The notes: generated by a model not told the origin, from the letters alone. Numbered from the stretch's first letter, positions 1 through 11,245 are shown. The stretch: DNA of 64,000 nt from Muricea muricata (GCA_963855995.1 OY979717.1:9668001-9732000); one strand, 5' to 3'. Made by a program: numbers and translations.

Positions 1-161
1 TTATTGATCAACACCATAGTGAAATACTCAAGAGTGAAAACTTTTGGATAGGAATGTTGTTGACCAACCGGAAAGGCCTTAATGGTAGTCATGATTTTGC
101 TCAACAATAGTAATTTATTCATAATTTATCGTATACAAGTATGTTCTGTGTAAAGCTAGGC

Positions 162-200
162 ACTCTGAAGAAGGTTGTGACATGCAGCCGAAAATTTAGT
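162..200 (+). ncRNA. Hammerhead ribozyme-like motif, minimal helix III (PLE type)
   Basis: The core CTGAAGA (165-171) is followed by a GC-rich hairpin (GGTTG...CAGCC, helix II) and then GAAAA (190-194). Three bases before the core (ACT) pair with AGT at 198-200, giving a short helix I. Helix III is reduced to AATT, as in the minimal hammerheads known from Penelope-like elements. CUGANGA allows any base at position 7, so the A here is acceptable. A (TA)n tract starts about 60 bp downstream. Activity is inferred, not shown. Confidence 0.55.
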
Positions 201-258
201 TTTTGTATTAGTATATAGTTTTTAATAAACTTCTTTGAAACGTAGTCGTTCTTATTTG

Positions 259-416
<158 letters not shown>

Positions 417-419
417 TAT

Positions 420-462
420 CTGCAGACATGCATGTTTCGGCGTTTACGCCTCATCAGTGCAG
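420..462 (-). ncRNA. Hammerhead ribozyme, complete type I fold
   Basis: On the minus strand CTGCA precedes CTGATGAG. Helix II is GGCG-TAAA-CGCC and is followed by GAAA. Helix III is ACA-TGCA-TGT, then C17 (predicted cleavage site), then TGCAG, which pairs perfectly with the leading CTGCA as a 5-bp helix I. All conserved core bases are present. The (TA)n tract begins a few bases past helix I, so cleavage would leave an RNA starting TGCAGATAG-TATATA. A related copy lies at 10723-10765 and a downstream half-copy at 11224-11244. Confidence 0.75.
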
Positions 463-479
463 CTTTGTACATACCCAGA

Positions 480-1216
480 TACATGATGTATATATATATA
501 CATGCATGGTAGCAAATGTTTAATGCTAACGTGTGAATTATCTGTTTTCTGTACAGCCGAACTCACAACTTCACTAATAATCCCGCCATTCCAACACATA
601 TGTACAAGATTTTAACCAGATGTGACGCAAACAAGAACTCGGAGTACAAGATAGAGAAATGCAATGGTGTTATCCGTGTGATTTCCTTTATTTTACAACA
701 TACGAACGACCATTGCAAGGTTAGTACCACCTTATCACCAGTACTAACTTTTGCATCACACTCTAGTCTACATACATAACATGTCATACAGTGCCAGCAT
801 AGAACCGAAAATAAAGTTGGAAGCGGGATTTCTGCTTGGATCAACTAGGGGGGTAAACTTTATCAGAACTTAACAAAGAAATACGGTAATTTAATAAGTA
901 AGAAATATGAAATGAAATCAGAATTACCCAGGAAGTGACAAGATTTCTGCATGTATTACTTTCTTGATTGTTATTGGTTAACTGCAGTAGATTGAAACAA
1001 AATGCACGTACCACATGCACTGGTATTTATTTTGTTTTTCATCAATTTATTTACTTTCTTTTCCCATTAGTTTCATTCTTACGAAAAGCTTATATTGCAA
1101 AATGTGGCTCCAGTCAAAGATATCGAGCTACTTACTGGAATAAATTTCTTCCCTAAGCTTCCAGCACAGCTTCAAGTGGAACTCAAGACATCCATTCCAG
1201 TTGAACTATGGTCATA
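480..1216. other. Non-coding stretch, nothing recognised
   Basis: AT-rich unique-looking sequence. Short ORFs on both strands (for example minus 844-563) show no motif I recognise and no splice signals that would link them. Confidence 0.5.
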
Positions 1217-1219
1217 ATA

Positions 1220-1224
<5 letters not shown>

Positions 1225-1306
<82 letters not shown>
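1225..1306. repeat. (TA)n microsatellite
   Basis: Alternating TA run with TTAA-like edges. It bounds an approximately 290-bp segment (1307-1600) that ends in another TA tract. That segment holds a degenerate hammerhead-like string on the minus strand near 1393-1422: GAC/GTC helix followed by GAAACGT, but core positions 3 and 8 are altered. Confidence 0.95.
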
Positions 1307-1310
<4 letters not shown>

Positions 1311-1599
1311 GTAAGTATATATAAATTTATATATATAAGGTAATCACTCGGCAAAAGGTCATTTACACAAGTTAATCACATTTTAAAATTACGTTTCGAC
1401 TTTATTTGTCTTGATCAAAATAAACCATAGACTTTACAAAGCTCTGCTTTTATACCCTATGTAAACTTTAATTACCATAATTAACCATACATTTCAGATT
1501 CCAATTCATTATCCATATTCAATCCCAAGGGGTACCTTGTCTTTAATCTATTGATCCAATTAATACATTTCCCTAACTGTAGGTTCTGCCGGATCAGTT

Positions 1600-1715
<116 letters not shown>

Positions 1716-1819
1716 GATATGTTACGAAAAGTAGCATATATATGACTGGAACTAAAAGAGCGCTCAATACCGGAGAAAGTAGAGCGTAAAACACAAGAAA
1801 CAGACAAGTTTTTGCTGCT

Positions 1820-1857
1820 GTCGCTACCCTGGGTTTCACGCACTAGGCGATCATCAG
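1820..1857 (-). ncRNA. Hammerhead core lacking helix I partner
   Basis: Minus-strand mirror of the neighbouring hammerhead. CTGATGA, the CGC/GCG helix II, GAAAC, helix III, A17 and GCGAC are present. The bases 5' of the core are supplied by the opposite arm (GGCGA) and do not pair with GCGAC, so helix I cannot form as usual. Confidence 0.5.
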
Positions 1858-1899
1858 TCGCCTGATGATCGCCTAGTGCGTGAAACCCAGGGTAGTGAC
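1857..1899 (+). ncRNA. Hammerhead ribozyme with U-U at base of helix II
   Basis: GTCGC precedes CTGATGA. Helix II is T-CGC-loop-GCG-T, then GAAAC. Helix III is ACC-CAG-GGT, A17 is the cleavage base, and GTGAC pairs back to GTCGC (one G-U) as helix I. The usual G-C at positions 10.1/11.1 is replaced by U-U, as in the other CGC/GCG copies at 2137-2180 and 8260-8303. Confidence 0.65.
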
Positions 1900-1923
1900 A
1901 GCAGCAAAAACTTGTCTGTTTCT

Positions 1924-2118
<195 letters not shown>

Positions 2119-2136
2119 AGGAAGGCAAATTTTGCT

Positions 2137-2180
2137 GTCGCTACTCTGAGTTTCACGCGCTTAGGCGATCATCAGGCAAC
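2137..2180 (-). ncRNA. Hammerhead ribozyme at PLE end
   Basis: Minus strand: GTTGC, CTGATGA, helix II T-CGC...GCG-T, GAAAC, helix III ACT-CAG-AGT, A17, then GCGAC pairing with GTTGC. It is nearly identical to the copy at 8260-8303, which also follows a PLE C-terminus, so the motif belongs to this PLE family. Confidence 0.7.
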
Positions 2181-2386
2181 TGACAGATCATTTAATTATT
2201 CACAAATTTTACAGCTCAGTTATATTCATAGGTGGTGTTTTGTTACATGACGACATTTGCTAAATAGTTCGGAGCGTTTATTCAAAATGTTTTTGTTTCG
2301 TCCTTTAAAAATTAAAAGTTTTCTTCAACACACAGGCCACATTTTCTCTGGCCGGGTTTGCATGCCGGGATTTTCTTTATGATTCC

Positions 2387-2971
2387 CTACTTGATCTTGT
2401 GTGGTCGGTTGCTTCTCTTTAGTTGCCAAATGTATTTGGAAAGTTCGGTCTCGTTTTGGTATTTGATGTTGTTGATGGATTTTGTGTGGTTCCGGAATCT
2501 TATCTTGAATTCGTTGGCTGTGACCCCAATGTATGTTTTCGTTTCCTTATTGTCGGTTGTTGTTATTTCAGCTTTGTATACCACATTGGCTTGAAGGCAG
2601 TTTCCTTGCATTGGGCACTGATTGTGGTTTCTGCAATTGCAGAGGCGTGAGTCGTCTGTGCGCTTAGTTTTGTTTTGCTTGTCGTGTTTCTTTAGTATAG
2701 TCTTGTTGTGTCGGTTGATGAAGCATTTCATGTTCTCGCTACAGCTATAACTTACGCGTACTGTGTGTCTGTTGAATATTTTATGTAGTTTGTTGTTGTG
2801 CGGGAAGTGCTTGTCGATTAGTTTTAAGAATTCGCGTGCTATGTTGGTTTTTACGTTTTTGCTAAAAGGTGGGTTATACCATATTACGTTTCGTTGTCGT
2901 TTGTTGCGTGTGCTTGTGCTAGTCTTTGGTTGTTCGTATTTTAGATGTGCGTCAAAGTTGCTTCGCGTCAA
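2387..2971 (-). CDS. PLE GIY-YIG endonuclease segment
   Basis: The ORF contains a cysteine cluster (CNC...CPMQGNC) followed by VVYKAEI and TYIGVTANEFKIRFRNH, matching the GIY-YIG pattern in which the Y, the YIG-like motif and the Arg on the next helix are catalytic. Such a domain nicks target DNA for retrotransposition in Penelope-like elements. Its frame ends at a stop after RPHKIK, where the intact family continues with Trp (seen in the copy at about 8030), so this copy is broken. Upstream linker sequence (about 2971-3240) is open but shifted relative to the RT frame. Confidence 0.8.
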   Translation of the reverse strand: MTRSNFDAHLKYEQPKTSTSTRNKRQRNVIWYNPPFSKNVKTNIAREFLKLIDKHFPHNNKLHKIFNRHTVRVSYSCSENMKCFINRHNKTILKKHDKQNKTKRTDDSRLCNCRNHNQCPMQGNCLQANVVYKAEITTTDNKETKTYIGVTANEFKIRFRNHTKSINNIKYQNETELSKYIWQLKRSNRPHKIK

Positions 2972-3249
2972 GGCGTCGTTGTATGCAAGGGCTGCTTCGT
3001 CGAAGGTTTCTTTATCGCAGCACAGGATATTGATTCGTCGGTTGATGGAGTGGGGTAGCTCCAGTATGATTGGGGGCGGATGGTTGGAAAACTGGTTGAT
3101 GTGGAGTGGGTTGTCGTTCGGTTTTCTGTAGGGTTTGTAGGAACCGTTATTCAGGTCAAAGGTCAGGTCCAGGAAGCTCGTGCGAAGTTGGTTAGTGCAA
3201 TTATTTCAGTCCAAGATTGTCAAACACAGCGGTGAGCGGTCTTTTCTTT

Positions 3250-3735
3250 CCCTATCGCATAGTCTGCCAGATCTGGTGTTAATCACTGCCTGGCCGTCGT
3301 CGCGGTACAATCTAACGTCTTTTCCAAAGCGATCTTGTAAGGTGTTGAGTATAAACAGCCCGATGAGTTCACAAACTTCGGCTCCGTCGTAGCTTCCCAT
3401 GGTTACATCGAAAGTGTTGTCGGAATTCCGTTTGGACCATGCACGGTTTTGATGGAGTGACCTACGGGTGTGTTTGATTACTGTCACGTCGCGGTCAGTG
3501 ATGTTAGTGAATTGCTTCGCCCATGATATAGCTCGGTCTAAGAGTTGCTCGGAAATAGACGGGTAGAAATCTGCGATGTCGAAGGAAATAAACGATTTCC
3601 TTTGTTTGTTGTCGATAGAATGGAACCAGGAGATGGTGTCGGTGGAGTTACGCCACTGGTTTACTTTGATGTGCGCTCTGATTTCATTGTTGATATTGTC
3701 CAGTATAGACGGCCTGGCAGTGATTAACACTAGAT
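3250..3735 (-). pseudogene. PLE reverse transcriptase fragment
   Basis: Visible RT motifs on the minus strand include FISFDIADFYPSI (motif A with its Asp residues) and the YRDDG catalytic motif C near 3300, the form typical of Penelope-like RTs rather than LINE or LTR elements. N-terminal RT motifs are missing because the copy is cut at about 3735. A frameshift just after the CDRERK stretch separates it from the downstream linker and GIY-YIG domain. The annotated start is the break, not a start codon. Confidence 0.8.
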
Positions 3736-4405
3736 CTGGCAGACTATGCGACAGGGAAAGAAAAGAACTCACCGCTGTGTTTGACAATCTCGGACTGAAA
3801 ATAACTGCACTAACTAACCAACTTCGCACGAACTTCCTGGACCTGACCTTTGACCTGAATAACGGTTCCTACAAACCCTACAGAAAACCGAACGACGACC
3901 CACTCTACATCAACCAGTTTTCCAACCATCCGCCCCCAATCATACGGGAGCTACCCCACTCCATCAACCGACGAATCATTACCCTGTGCTGCGATAAAGA
4001 AACCTTCGACGAAGCAGCCCCTACATGCAATGACGCCTTGACGCGAAGCAACTTTAACGCACATCTAAAATACGAACAACCAAAGACTAGCACAAGCACA
4101 CGCAACAAACGACAACAAAACGTAATATGATATAACCCACCTTTTAGTAAAAACGTAAAAACCAACATAGCACGCGAATTCTTAAAACTAATCGACAAGC
4201 ACTTCCCGCACAACAACAAACTACATAAAATATTCAACAGACACACAGTACGCGTAAGTTATAGCTGTAGCGAGAACATGAAATGCTTCATCAACAAGAC
4301 TATACTAAAGAGACACGACAAGCAAAACACAACTAAGCGCACAAACGACTCACGCCTCTGCAATTGCAGAAACCACAATCAGTGCCCAATGCAAGGCAAC
4401 TGCCT
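3725..4405 (+). pseudogene. Inverted PLE copy (RT tail to cysteine cluster)
   Basis: The plus strand encodes the same protein as the neighbouring minus-strand PLE. It starts just after the YRDDG motif and runs through the linker to the cysteine cluster ending QGNC. It has at least one stop (after QNVI) and a short deletion near 4290. It is head-to-head with the minus copy. The coding sequence breaks at about 4405 and resumes only at about 8025; roughly 70 codons covering the GIY-YIG core are missing and the hAT-type gene lies between. Confidence 0.75.
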
Positions 4406-4618
4406 TCATTGCCTTTTCAGGCATAATTGATACAAAAGTGGTAGGCTTTCGCGTGCGTAGTACATTTGTATGCAAATTCCCTAACTTCGCGAGGCCACAT
4501 TTTCCTCATTTTACAACATTTCGCAACCAAACTTGGCAATTCTACTAACTTCAAGCTGTGGTGAAAGATTTTGTTCGTCTTGTCTAAATCAAAATTTAGT
4601 CTACTATGCAAATTGCCA

Positions 4619-5602
4619 TTAGTAACTTAGTTTGTAATATAGTAACGTATATCTTATTGTTAATGTATCTAATACATATACATATATTGATATATGTACA
4701 TATATACATATATCCCAAAGACATTCATTTTCAGGCAAAAAGAATTTCTTTATAAAATCTCGATTCTGATAAAGTTCCTCGTTTGGTAGTCTGTTGCGCC
4801 TATCTTTCCTTTTTAGGAATTCATAAACTGCAGGTCTCGGGTCAAAAACGGAAGTCCCTTTTCCATTTAATGAAACGTGCATGATCGAGTTGATTGTTTC
4901 GGGCTTTAAGGATGCTCTTTCAGGTGTCTTGATGTTGTTGTAGTGTGATACAGCTCTTTCAGTTGCCATGCTGTGGGGCGTCAACGTTAAGAACGCTGCA
5001 AGAAACTTTTTGAGAAGTCCACAGCTAGCCTGCGTCATTTTTCTTAAACGTAACGCATACGATGTGCCAATATCTTGAATCTCACCAACGTGATTTATAT
5101 AGCTTATTTTGGACCATGATTGGCAGACATCTTCAACAAACTGTCCAACATCATCATGTCTAAAAATTTGAGTGACAAGAGCTCTACTTGCTGTAATTAA
5201 CTCTGTAGGTGACTTTGCATCAAGGATAGCTTTCAAGTTGTTAATAGTGTCATCTTCTTCAATATTCATCCTCTGGTCAAGGAAGTTGATTGCAGATTGA
5301 ACAACTTCAAGACGCACCGCACTATCTTCTCTGTTTGTCGTCGTCACGAACTTATGTCTTGCATTCATTCTCTGGCTCCGTTCACAGCTATCATCAGTTT
5401 CAACCGTGCAATTTTCAAGCTCTTTTAGGTACGTCTCTTTTTTTCCACCAGGAAGTGGTATTTCCTTCAAAACGTTGAGCTTAATAATTGCAGCATCTCT
5501 GGCAGATATAACATCCAGCAATATTAAGCTTGATTTTTGAAAGACTTTTTGCAGATTCTTGAATATGCTGCAAACATCAAACATGAGTGTGCTTAGCCAC
5601 AC
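4619..5602 (-). CDS. hAT-type transposase-derived gene, C-terminal exon
   Basis: Last exon of the minus-strand gene. It starts at a clean acceptor (TATATAG before 5602), and GTG is simply the first codon of the exon. The C-terminal part holds a hAT dimerisation-like stretch (FLAAFLTLTPHSMATERAVSH, then KTPERASLKPETINSIM), the region that mediates dimers in hAT transposases and in domesticated relatives such as ZNF862/KIAA1586-like proteins. The tail after LPENECLWD is TA-rich and may be readthrough. I infer a transposon gene because it sits inside a PLE, but no terminal repeats were found. Confidence 0.7.
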   Translation of the reverse strand: MWLSTLMFDVCSIFKNLQKVFQKSSLILLDVISARDAAIIKLNVLKEIPLPGGKKETYLKELENCTVETDDSCERSQRMNARHKFVTTTNREDSAVRLEVVQSAINFLDQRMNIEEDDTINNLKAILDAKSPTELITASRALVTQIFRHDDVGQFVEDVCQSWSKISYINHVGEIQDIGTSYALRLRKMTQASCGLLKKFLAAFLTLTPHSMATERAVSHYNNIKTPERASLKPETINSIMHVSLNGKGTSVFDPRPAVYEFLKRKDRRNRLPNEELYQNRDFIKKFFLPENECLWDICIYVHISIYVYVLDTLTIRYTLLYYKLSY

Positions 5603-5714
5603 CTATATAAAGAATTTAGGTTCACCATTGTATTGATCGTGCTAAACCCATGTACTTAATCTTAATAATTATAGTATAAAATATTTACAGGTATAAAAGA
5701 TACTTGCTGTGTAC

Positions 5715-5909
5715 CTTTCTTCATTTTCTCAAAAAACCTTGTGCTGTTGCCTTTTCTGTTTTTTCTGTCTCAATAGTTCCATTGTTCATTTTTGACCACA
5801 AGCTTCTGGCAGCTTCAAGATTATTTAGAACAGCTTTCACAATGTTTAACATGTGTTCTGCAAATCTCACGTCGAAGTGTTTTGGGAATGTTAAGCAGTT
5901 ACTGTCCTC
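5715..5909 (-). CDS. hAT-type gene, middle exon
   Basis: Short exon bounded by TATAG|GAGGAC at 5909 and AAG|GTACAC at 5715. It encodes a stretch with FPKHFDVRFAEHMLNIV, like the helical insertion region that precedes the C-terminal part of hAT transposases. Both introns have GT-AG ends. Confidence 0.6.
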
Positions 5910-6093
5910 CTATAGAAGATGTACGTACATAATGTGTAAAATAGCTCTTTAACAGTGAAAGTATGTTTACAGATGTCATACCATTTCAAGTAAAATAAAT
6001 TCCGAACAATTTCTAAGATTCCAAAGCTTATTTACGATTCTGCAATTGGCTTAAAGTAATAATTGTAATGAAATACAAGCAAGTCAGTCGTAC

Positions 6094-6600
6094 CTTGTGC
6101 AGCAACTTGGTTCGTCGTGGTGATGTTCTGAAAAATGTTGACACTGCAAGAACATTAGACATCCAAATGGACAGTTCTGGAACCTGAGATTGCACAGACT
6201 CTAAAGCTAAATCTGAGCGATGACAAACACACCATGCAGTCAGGATAACTCTCCCAGTATGTTCTTTTAACAGCTTACACAAACCACCATTTTTTCCTGT
6301 GTTGGCTATCTCTCCATCAGTTGTTACACCTACTAGCTTTGTTGTCTCAACTTTAACACCATTTAAACAAGACACAAATGCATCAAGCAGCCCAGGTGCT
6401 GCCCCTAATTCACTAGATGAGATCCCAAGAAAAACAGTGTTGACACTTACCTCTTCTGGAGGTACATACCTTGCTGTTATGAACTTAGAATCAACTTGTT
6501 GCCGATCAGAACTGCCATCAACTTGCACAGAATAACAAAGACAATCTTTTAATAACTGTGCAGTTTTCTCCATTTCATGTTGACCAATTATATCTCTCAT
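6094..6600 (-). CDS. hAT-type gene, catalytic-core exon
   Basis: Encodes VDGSSDRQQVDSKF and GVTTDGEIANTGKNGG followed by a CVCHRSDLALE segment. This matches the RNase H-like core of the DUF4371/hAT group, in which the first Asp and the TTDG Asp are the expected catalytic carboxylates. The exon ends CACAAG|GTACGA at 6094. It is in frame with the preceding zinc-finger exon, separated by a single TAG. Confidence 0.75.
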
Positions 6601-6606
6601 TTCTGC

Positions 6607-7302
6607 CTAAGTAACAGGATCTCGGTAGTGATACAATGAGCCAGGGTGGTTGCAAGGAACAAACTCTGCATCCCATCCTTCGTTTTGAAACACGCGCAAT
6701 AAATTATTGCTATGCTCAAATGCTAAAGACCTTGATGGCCAGTTTCTAGCACTGAGCATTTCCACTCTACAGTCATTGTACACATCAACTGCCAGGCCCA
6801 AAAGAAATTCCAATGTTTTAGCTTTGCATTTTTTCATTATTTTTATCCATGGATGACTGTCAGACGTGTTATTCCATGACTCCTCAAGTTGCTTTAAACG
6901 TAAAGATTCGTTGTGGGCAGGTGAAAATAAGTGGTCTATCACATTACATAATCTGTCTTTACCATCAACCCGAACACCACATGCAAGAGGCACTCTTCCA
7001 TTGCTGGCTAACTTTCTCACCTCCATCTCATACTTGCTGCAAAATAAACATTTAATCAAAGGTCTATGCCGATTGTCTTTAATCTCTTTTGTCAACTCTA
7101 AGCATTCCTCTGATAACACCAGCCAGTCAATGTCTAGTTTTTTTCCCTTTGTACCAGTATCTTGTTTGAATTTCCTTGGAAGTAGCCTGTAGGTTTTGAT
7201 CAGCAACTGGTATATCATTTCCATTATTTCCCGCTTTATTATTACCTTCTTGTTCCGACAACAAGGGCTGTTGTGGCGTTTTTGCTGGTTTTTCAGTTGC
7301 AC
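6607..7302 (-). pseudogene. hAT-type gene, zinc-finger exon with in-frame stop
   Basis: Contains a C-x2-C ... C ... H-x5-H pattern (CLFCSK ... CNVIDHLFSPAH), a BED/TTF-like DNA-binding finger placed N-terminal to the hAT core. The reading frame continues directly into the catalytic exon except for one TAG at about 6605, where one base change would account for the stop. Upstream (7435-7200) another frame reads KRKEKSGHEKRLESKRRSL and a Lys/Pro/Gln-rich tail, the likely N-terminus, separated by a frameshift. Otherwise the gene is well preserved. Confidence 0.7.
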
Positions 7303-7444
7303 TCACATCAGAATCTTTTTCAAAAATGTTAGCAAAGATTTCTGGCCTGTAGCGGAAGCAGCTTCTCTCAGCGATCTTCGCTTGCTTTCCAAGCGTTTTT
7401 CGTGGCCACTTTTCTCTTTTCTTTTCATTTCATTCAAATGATTT

Positions 7445-8020
7445 CAACTTTCAAGTCTCAGTGAGAGTTCATTTAGTTTAGCTCTCAAGACTCAAGCTGC
7501 TACAAGCTTCGTGTCTGATGGCAAATTACATTGAACTTAACTAAAATATTTAAAATAAATGCACAAATATTTTAGTTTTGGCAAAAGCAACTAAATCTGA
7601 TATATTTGTTTTCATAATTATCAGTTCCATATTTCGCTTGTGGTAATAGTATAACAGAAAGAGAAAATAACTTACCTTGCCGTTGAATTAAAATAAAATG
7701 TCCTGTGATTTTGGCGCCATTCGAATAAACAAAAACAAAGTGATGTACTTCGTGTATGTCTGTTATGAAGCATATGAGGCCCGCACGCAGGCAGTGAGGC
7801 AGGACGCGAATTATTACAGAGCCACTATGAAAGAGCCTAAGCCTTCACGTAGTTTTTAAATTGCGCTATAATAAAGCTGGCTATATTTCTTCCAACAAAT
7901 TCAACTGATAACCAAAAACCCGCTTTTTTACACAGGTAAAAGGGCCCACCTCACCATTAAATCAATGTTTACTACTGGGGCAAGCAGAGAGCCTGCTGGG
8001 GTAAATGCCCCAGTAGTTAT
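7445..8020. other. Flank of hAT-type gene, no ORF recognised
   Basis: AT-rich. Near 7972-8010 there is a short hairpin (CTACTGGGGC / GCCCCAGTAG) just before the PLE sequence resumes. I could not identify the end of a transposon. Confidence 0.4.
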
Positions 8021-8021
8021 A

Positions 8022-8330
8022 TACCCTGCCGACCACACAAGATCAAGTGGGGAATCATAAAGAAAATTCCGGCATGCAAGCCCGGCCAGAGAAGATGTGG
8101 CCTATATGCACTGAAGAAAAACTGTTAATTTTAAAAGGACGAAACAAAAACATTTTGAATAAACGTTCCGAACTATTTAGCAACTGTCGTCATGTAACAA
8201 AACACCAACTATAAATATAACTGAGCTGTAAAATTTGTGAATAATTAAATAATCTGTCAGTTGCCTGATGATCGCCTAAGCGCGTGAAACTCAGAGTAGC
8301 GACAGCAAAATTTGCCTTCCTTATTATCAT
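8022..8330 (+). pseudogene. PLE C-terminal tail and 3' region
   Basis: The plus strand reads RPHKIKWGIIKKIPACKPG, then a Cys-containing EEKLLILKG/LNKRSEL-like tail with frameshifts. This is the C-terminus downstream of the GIY-YIG domain and the continuation of the protein broken at 4405. A hammerhead follows at 8260-8303, then a (TA)n tract. Confidence 0.65.
8260..8303 (+). ncRNA. Hammerhead ribozyme at PLE end
   Basis: GTTGC, CTGATGA, helix II T-CGC...GCG-T, GAAAC, helix III ACT-CAG-AGT, A17, GCGAC. Helix I GTTGC/GCGAC pairs over five positions (one G-U). Same family as 2137-2180. Confidence 0.7.
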
Positions 8331-8412
8331 TTACTCGCTCTGCCAGTTATGGTATTGAGCGCTCTAAGTTATCATACCAACATCACAACCTACCTGGTTC
8401 TGATTTCGGGAT

Positions 8413-8548
<136 letters not shown>

Positions 8549-8653
8549 TAAGTGTGTTTAGATTCCATGCCTGGTTTAATATATTTGTATAATTACAATT
8601 AAAACTCCAAAATGATTTCAACAGGCATAAAAAAGGATGAAACTCTATTAAAA

Positions 8654-8689
8654 TCCAAACGTTTCGCCTGTAAAGGCTTCTTCAGTGGA
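8654..8689 (-). ncRNA. Minimal hammerhead ribozyme
   Basis: Minus strand: TCCA, CTGAAGA, helix II AGCC...GGC, GAAACGTT with a one- or two-base-pair helix III (ACGT), then TGGA pairing with TCCA as helix I. The very short helix III ending in ACGTT is the form described for PLE hammerheads. Confidence 0.6.
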
Positions 8690-8824
8690 AAAGTCTAATA
8701 TACATAAAAACTGTCCTCTGTTTATGTGTACATACCATATCTAATTAAAATAGATAACTATATGCAAATATTTCTGCCAATGCAACCGTTCATAATATTG
8801 TCTGAATATATACATATATATATA

Positions 8825-9740
<916 letters not shown>

Positions 9741-9831
9741 GTGCTAGTTTTGGTTAGCGAAATACAAAAGAGTGCTCAATGACATATAGACAGAGCGAAA
9801 TGTATAATTGTGCAAAATACCTCAAAAACTT

Positions 9832-9873
9832 ACCACTACAGTCTGTTTCATCCAGAGGGAATCTTCAGGTGAT
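9832..9873 (-). ncRNA. Hammerhead ribozyme, left arm of PLE palindrome
   Basis: Mirror of the motif at 10364-10405: ATCAC, CTGAAGA, helix II T-TCC-CTCT-GGA-T, GAAAC, helix III ACA-GAC-TGT, A17, GTGGT pairing with ATCAC. Confidence 0.7.
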
Positions 9874-10080
9874 AGACAAATTTCGAAAATGTGCGAGCTT
9901 CTTTTATGCTCAAGGCGGAAACGTGGGCGCGTGGGTGGTTGAATAGCATGCATTCCTTTCTTTGTTTAGGTTGTTTACCTGAAATCTGCTTTTGTGTTGG
10001 CAGGCCGAAACTATTTCCGATCTTTTGTTAAGCAAGCAATTGTTTTTTTCTTTCAAAATACTAATTTTTTCCTCTAAACA

Positions 10081-10312
10081 TAAATTACATCTTTTGGAAC
10101 CTTCCGTGTAACGGGAGGTTCCAAAAGGAACGGGAGGTTCCAAAAGATGTAATTTATGTTTAGAGGAAAAAATTAGTATTTTGAAAGAAAAAAACAATTG
10201 CTTGCTTAACAAAAGATCGGAAATAGTTTCGGCCTGCCAACACAAAAGCAGATTTCAGGTAAACAACCTAAACAAAGAAAGGAATGCATGCTATTCAACC
10301 ACCCACGCGCCC
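10081..10312 (+). pseudogene. PLE C-terminal Cys/His tail
   Basis: The plus strand encodes CNLCLEEKISILKEKNN, LLNKRSEIVSACQHKSRF, the conserved tail downstream of the GIY-YIG domain in Penelope-like proteins, with Cys-x2-Cys and a later Cys...His pair. The same tail is encoded on the minus strand of the left arm. Confidence 0.65.
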
Positions 10313-10363
10313 ACGTTTCCGCCTTGAGCATAAAAGAAGCTCGCACATTTTCGAAATTTGTCT

Positions 10364-10405
10364 ATCACCTGAAGATTCCCTCTGGATGAAACAGACTGTA
10401 GTGGT
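10364..10405 (+). ncRNA. Hammerhead ribozyme, right arm of PLE palindrome
   Basis: ATCAC (10364-10368), CTGAAGA, helix II T-TCC-CTCT-GGA-T, GAAAC, helix III ACA-GAC-TGT, A17 at 10400, then GTGGT pairing with ATCAC (one G-U). It again has U-U at 10.1/11.1. Confidence 0.7.
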
Positions 10406-10435
10406 AAGTTTTTGAGGTATTTTGCACAATTATAC

Positions 10436-10437
<2 letters not shown>

Positions 10438-10516
<79 letters not shown>

Positions 10517-10537
10517 TATATACATATATATATATAA

Positions 10538-10620
<83 letters not shown>
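10438..10620. repeat. (TA)n microsatellite
   Basis: Alternating TA tract with CATA breaks near 10511-10545. Confidence 0.97.
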
Positions 10621-10623
<3 letters not shown>

Positions 10624-10624
10624 T

Positions 10625-10702
10625 ATGGTTATATACGAGTCATCATGTATCTGGGTATATCCCACGTGGTTATATACGAGTCATCATGTATCTGGGTATG
10701 TA
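10625..10702 (+). repeat. Tandem duplicate of 44-bp unit upstream of hammerhead
   Basis: The string GGTTATATACGAGTCATCAT followed by GTATCTGGGTAT occurs twice (from about 10627 and about 10671). The second copy leads into the hammerhead-like motif at 10723. Confidence 0.8.
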
Positions 10703-10722
10703 CAAAGCTGCACCAGGGCGGG

Positions 10723-10765
10723 CTGCACTGATGAGGCGTAAACGCCGAAACATGTGTAGTGTCGC
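10723..10765 (+). ncRNA. Hammerhead-like motif, degenerate helix I
   Basis: CTGATGAG, GGCG-TAAA-CGCC and GAAAC are intact and identical to the core at 420-462. The 3' helix I strand (GCCC) no longer matches the bases next to the core. Confidence 0.5.
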
Positions 10766-10810
10766 CCACGCGGAAAATCGGACAACTTTGGAACAATTTC
10801 AAGCACGATA

Positions 10811-11220
10811 AGAAGAGATATTTTAATAAACCTTTTAGGAAATAGACTCACCTAGATTTATTTTTAATTGCGCCGCAAATACTATCAATTTTTAATTTCC
10901 TCTTGGCAGCCAACACTTGTACATTATCAGCTTATCATCTGTTTTAGTTTATTCGCTTTAACACGCCTTAATCAATGATCGTGACACTAATACTAATTGC
11001 TTTTCCGCCTCGCCTTTACTAGCTAGCGTATAAAATAACTTGTAGATATTAATAACTAGACAGTCTTCGCTTACGCTCTCGCAAGTATAATCAAACTTTG
11101 TAGTATGTTAGAATTTCCATAGGTTCAAGATGAGTAAAACTATATAAAGAAAATTTATTAGTATTTGAGTATTCATCTGCGAACTCGTAAACGTGAAATC
11201 CAGCAACAAGATTCTACTCG
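10811..11220. other. Unassigned AT-rich sequence
   Basis: No ORF, repeat or RNA gene recognised. Confidence 0.4.
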
Positions 11221-11223
11221 CGC

Positions 11224-11245
11224 TAAACATGCATGTCTGCAGATA

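Larger units (their letters stand above)
9802..10437. mobile_element. Head-to-head PLE 3' ends forming a large palindrome
   Basis: Arms of about 300 bp (9802-10105 and 10135-10437) are almost identical inverted copies around a short G/A-rich loop. Each arm encodes a PLE C-terminal tail (plus strand: SKRCNLCLEEKISILKEK, then LLNKRSEIVSACQHKSRF) and carries a hammerhead near its outer end. (TA)n tracts flank both sides. Confidence 0.8.

Noticed and set aside
1393..1422. Hammerhead on the minus strand (GAC...GTCGAAACGT)
   Set aside because: Core reads TTGATCA; essential C3 and G8 are changed, so only a decayed relative can be claimed.
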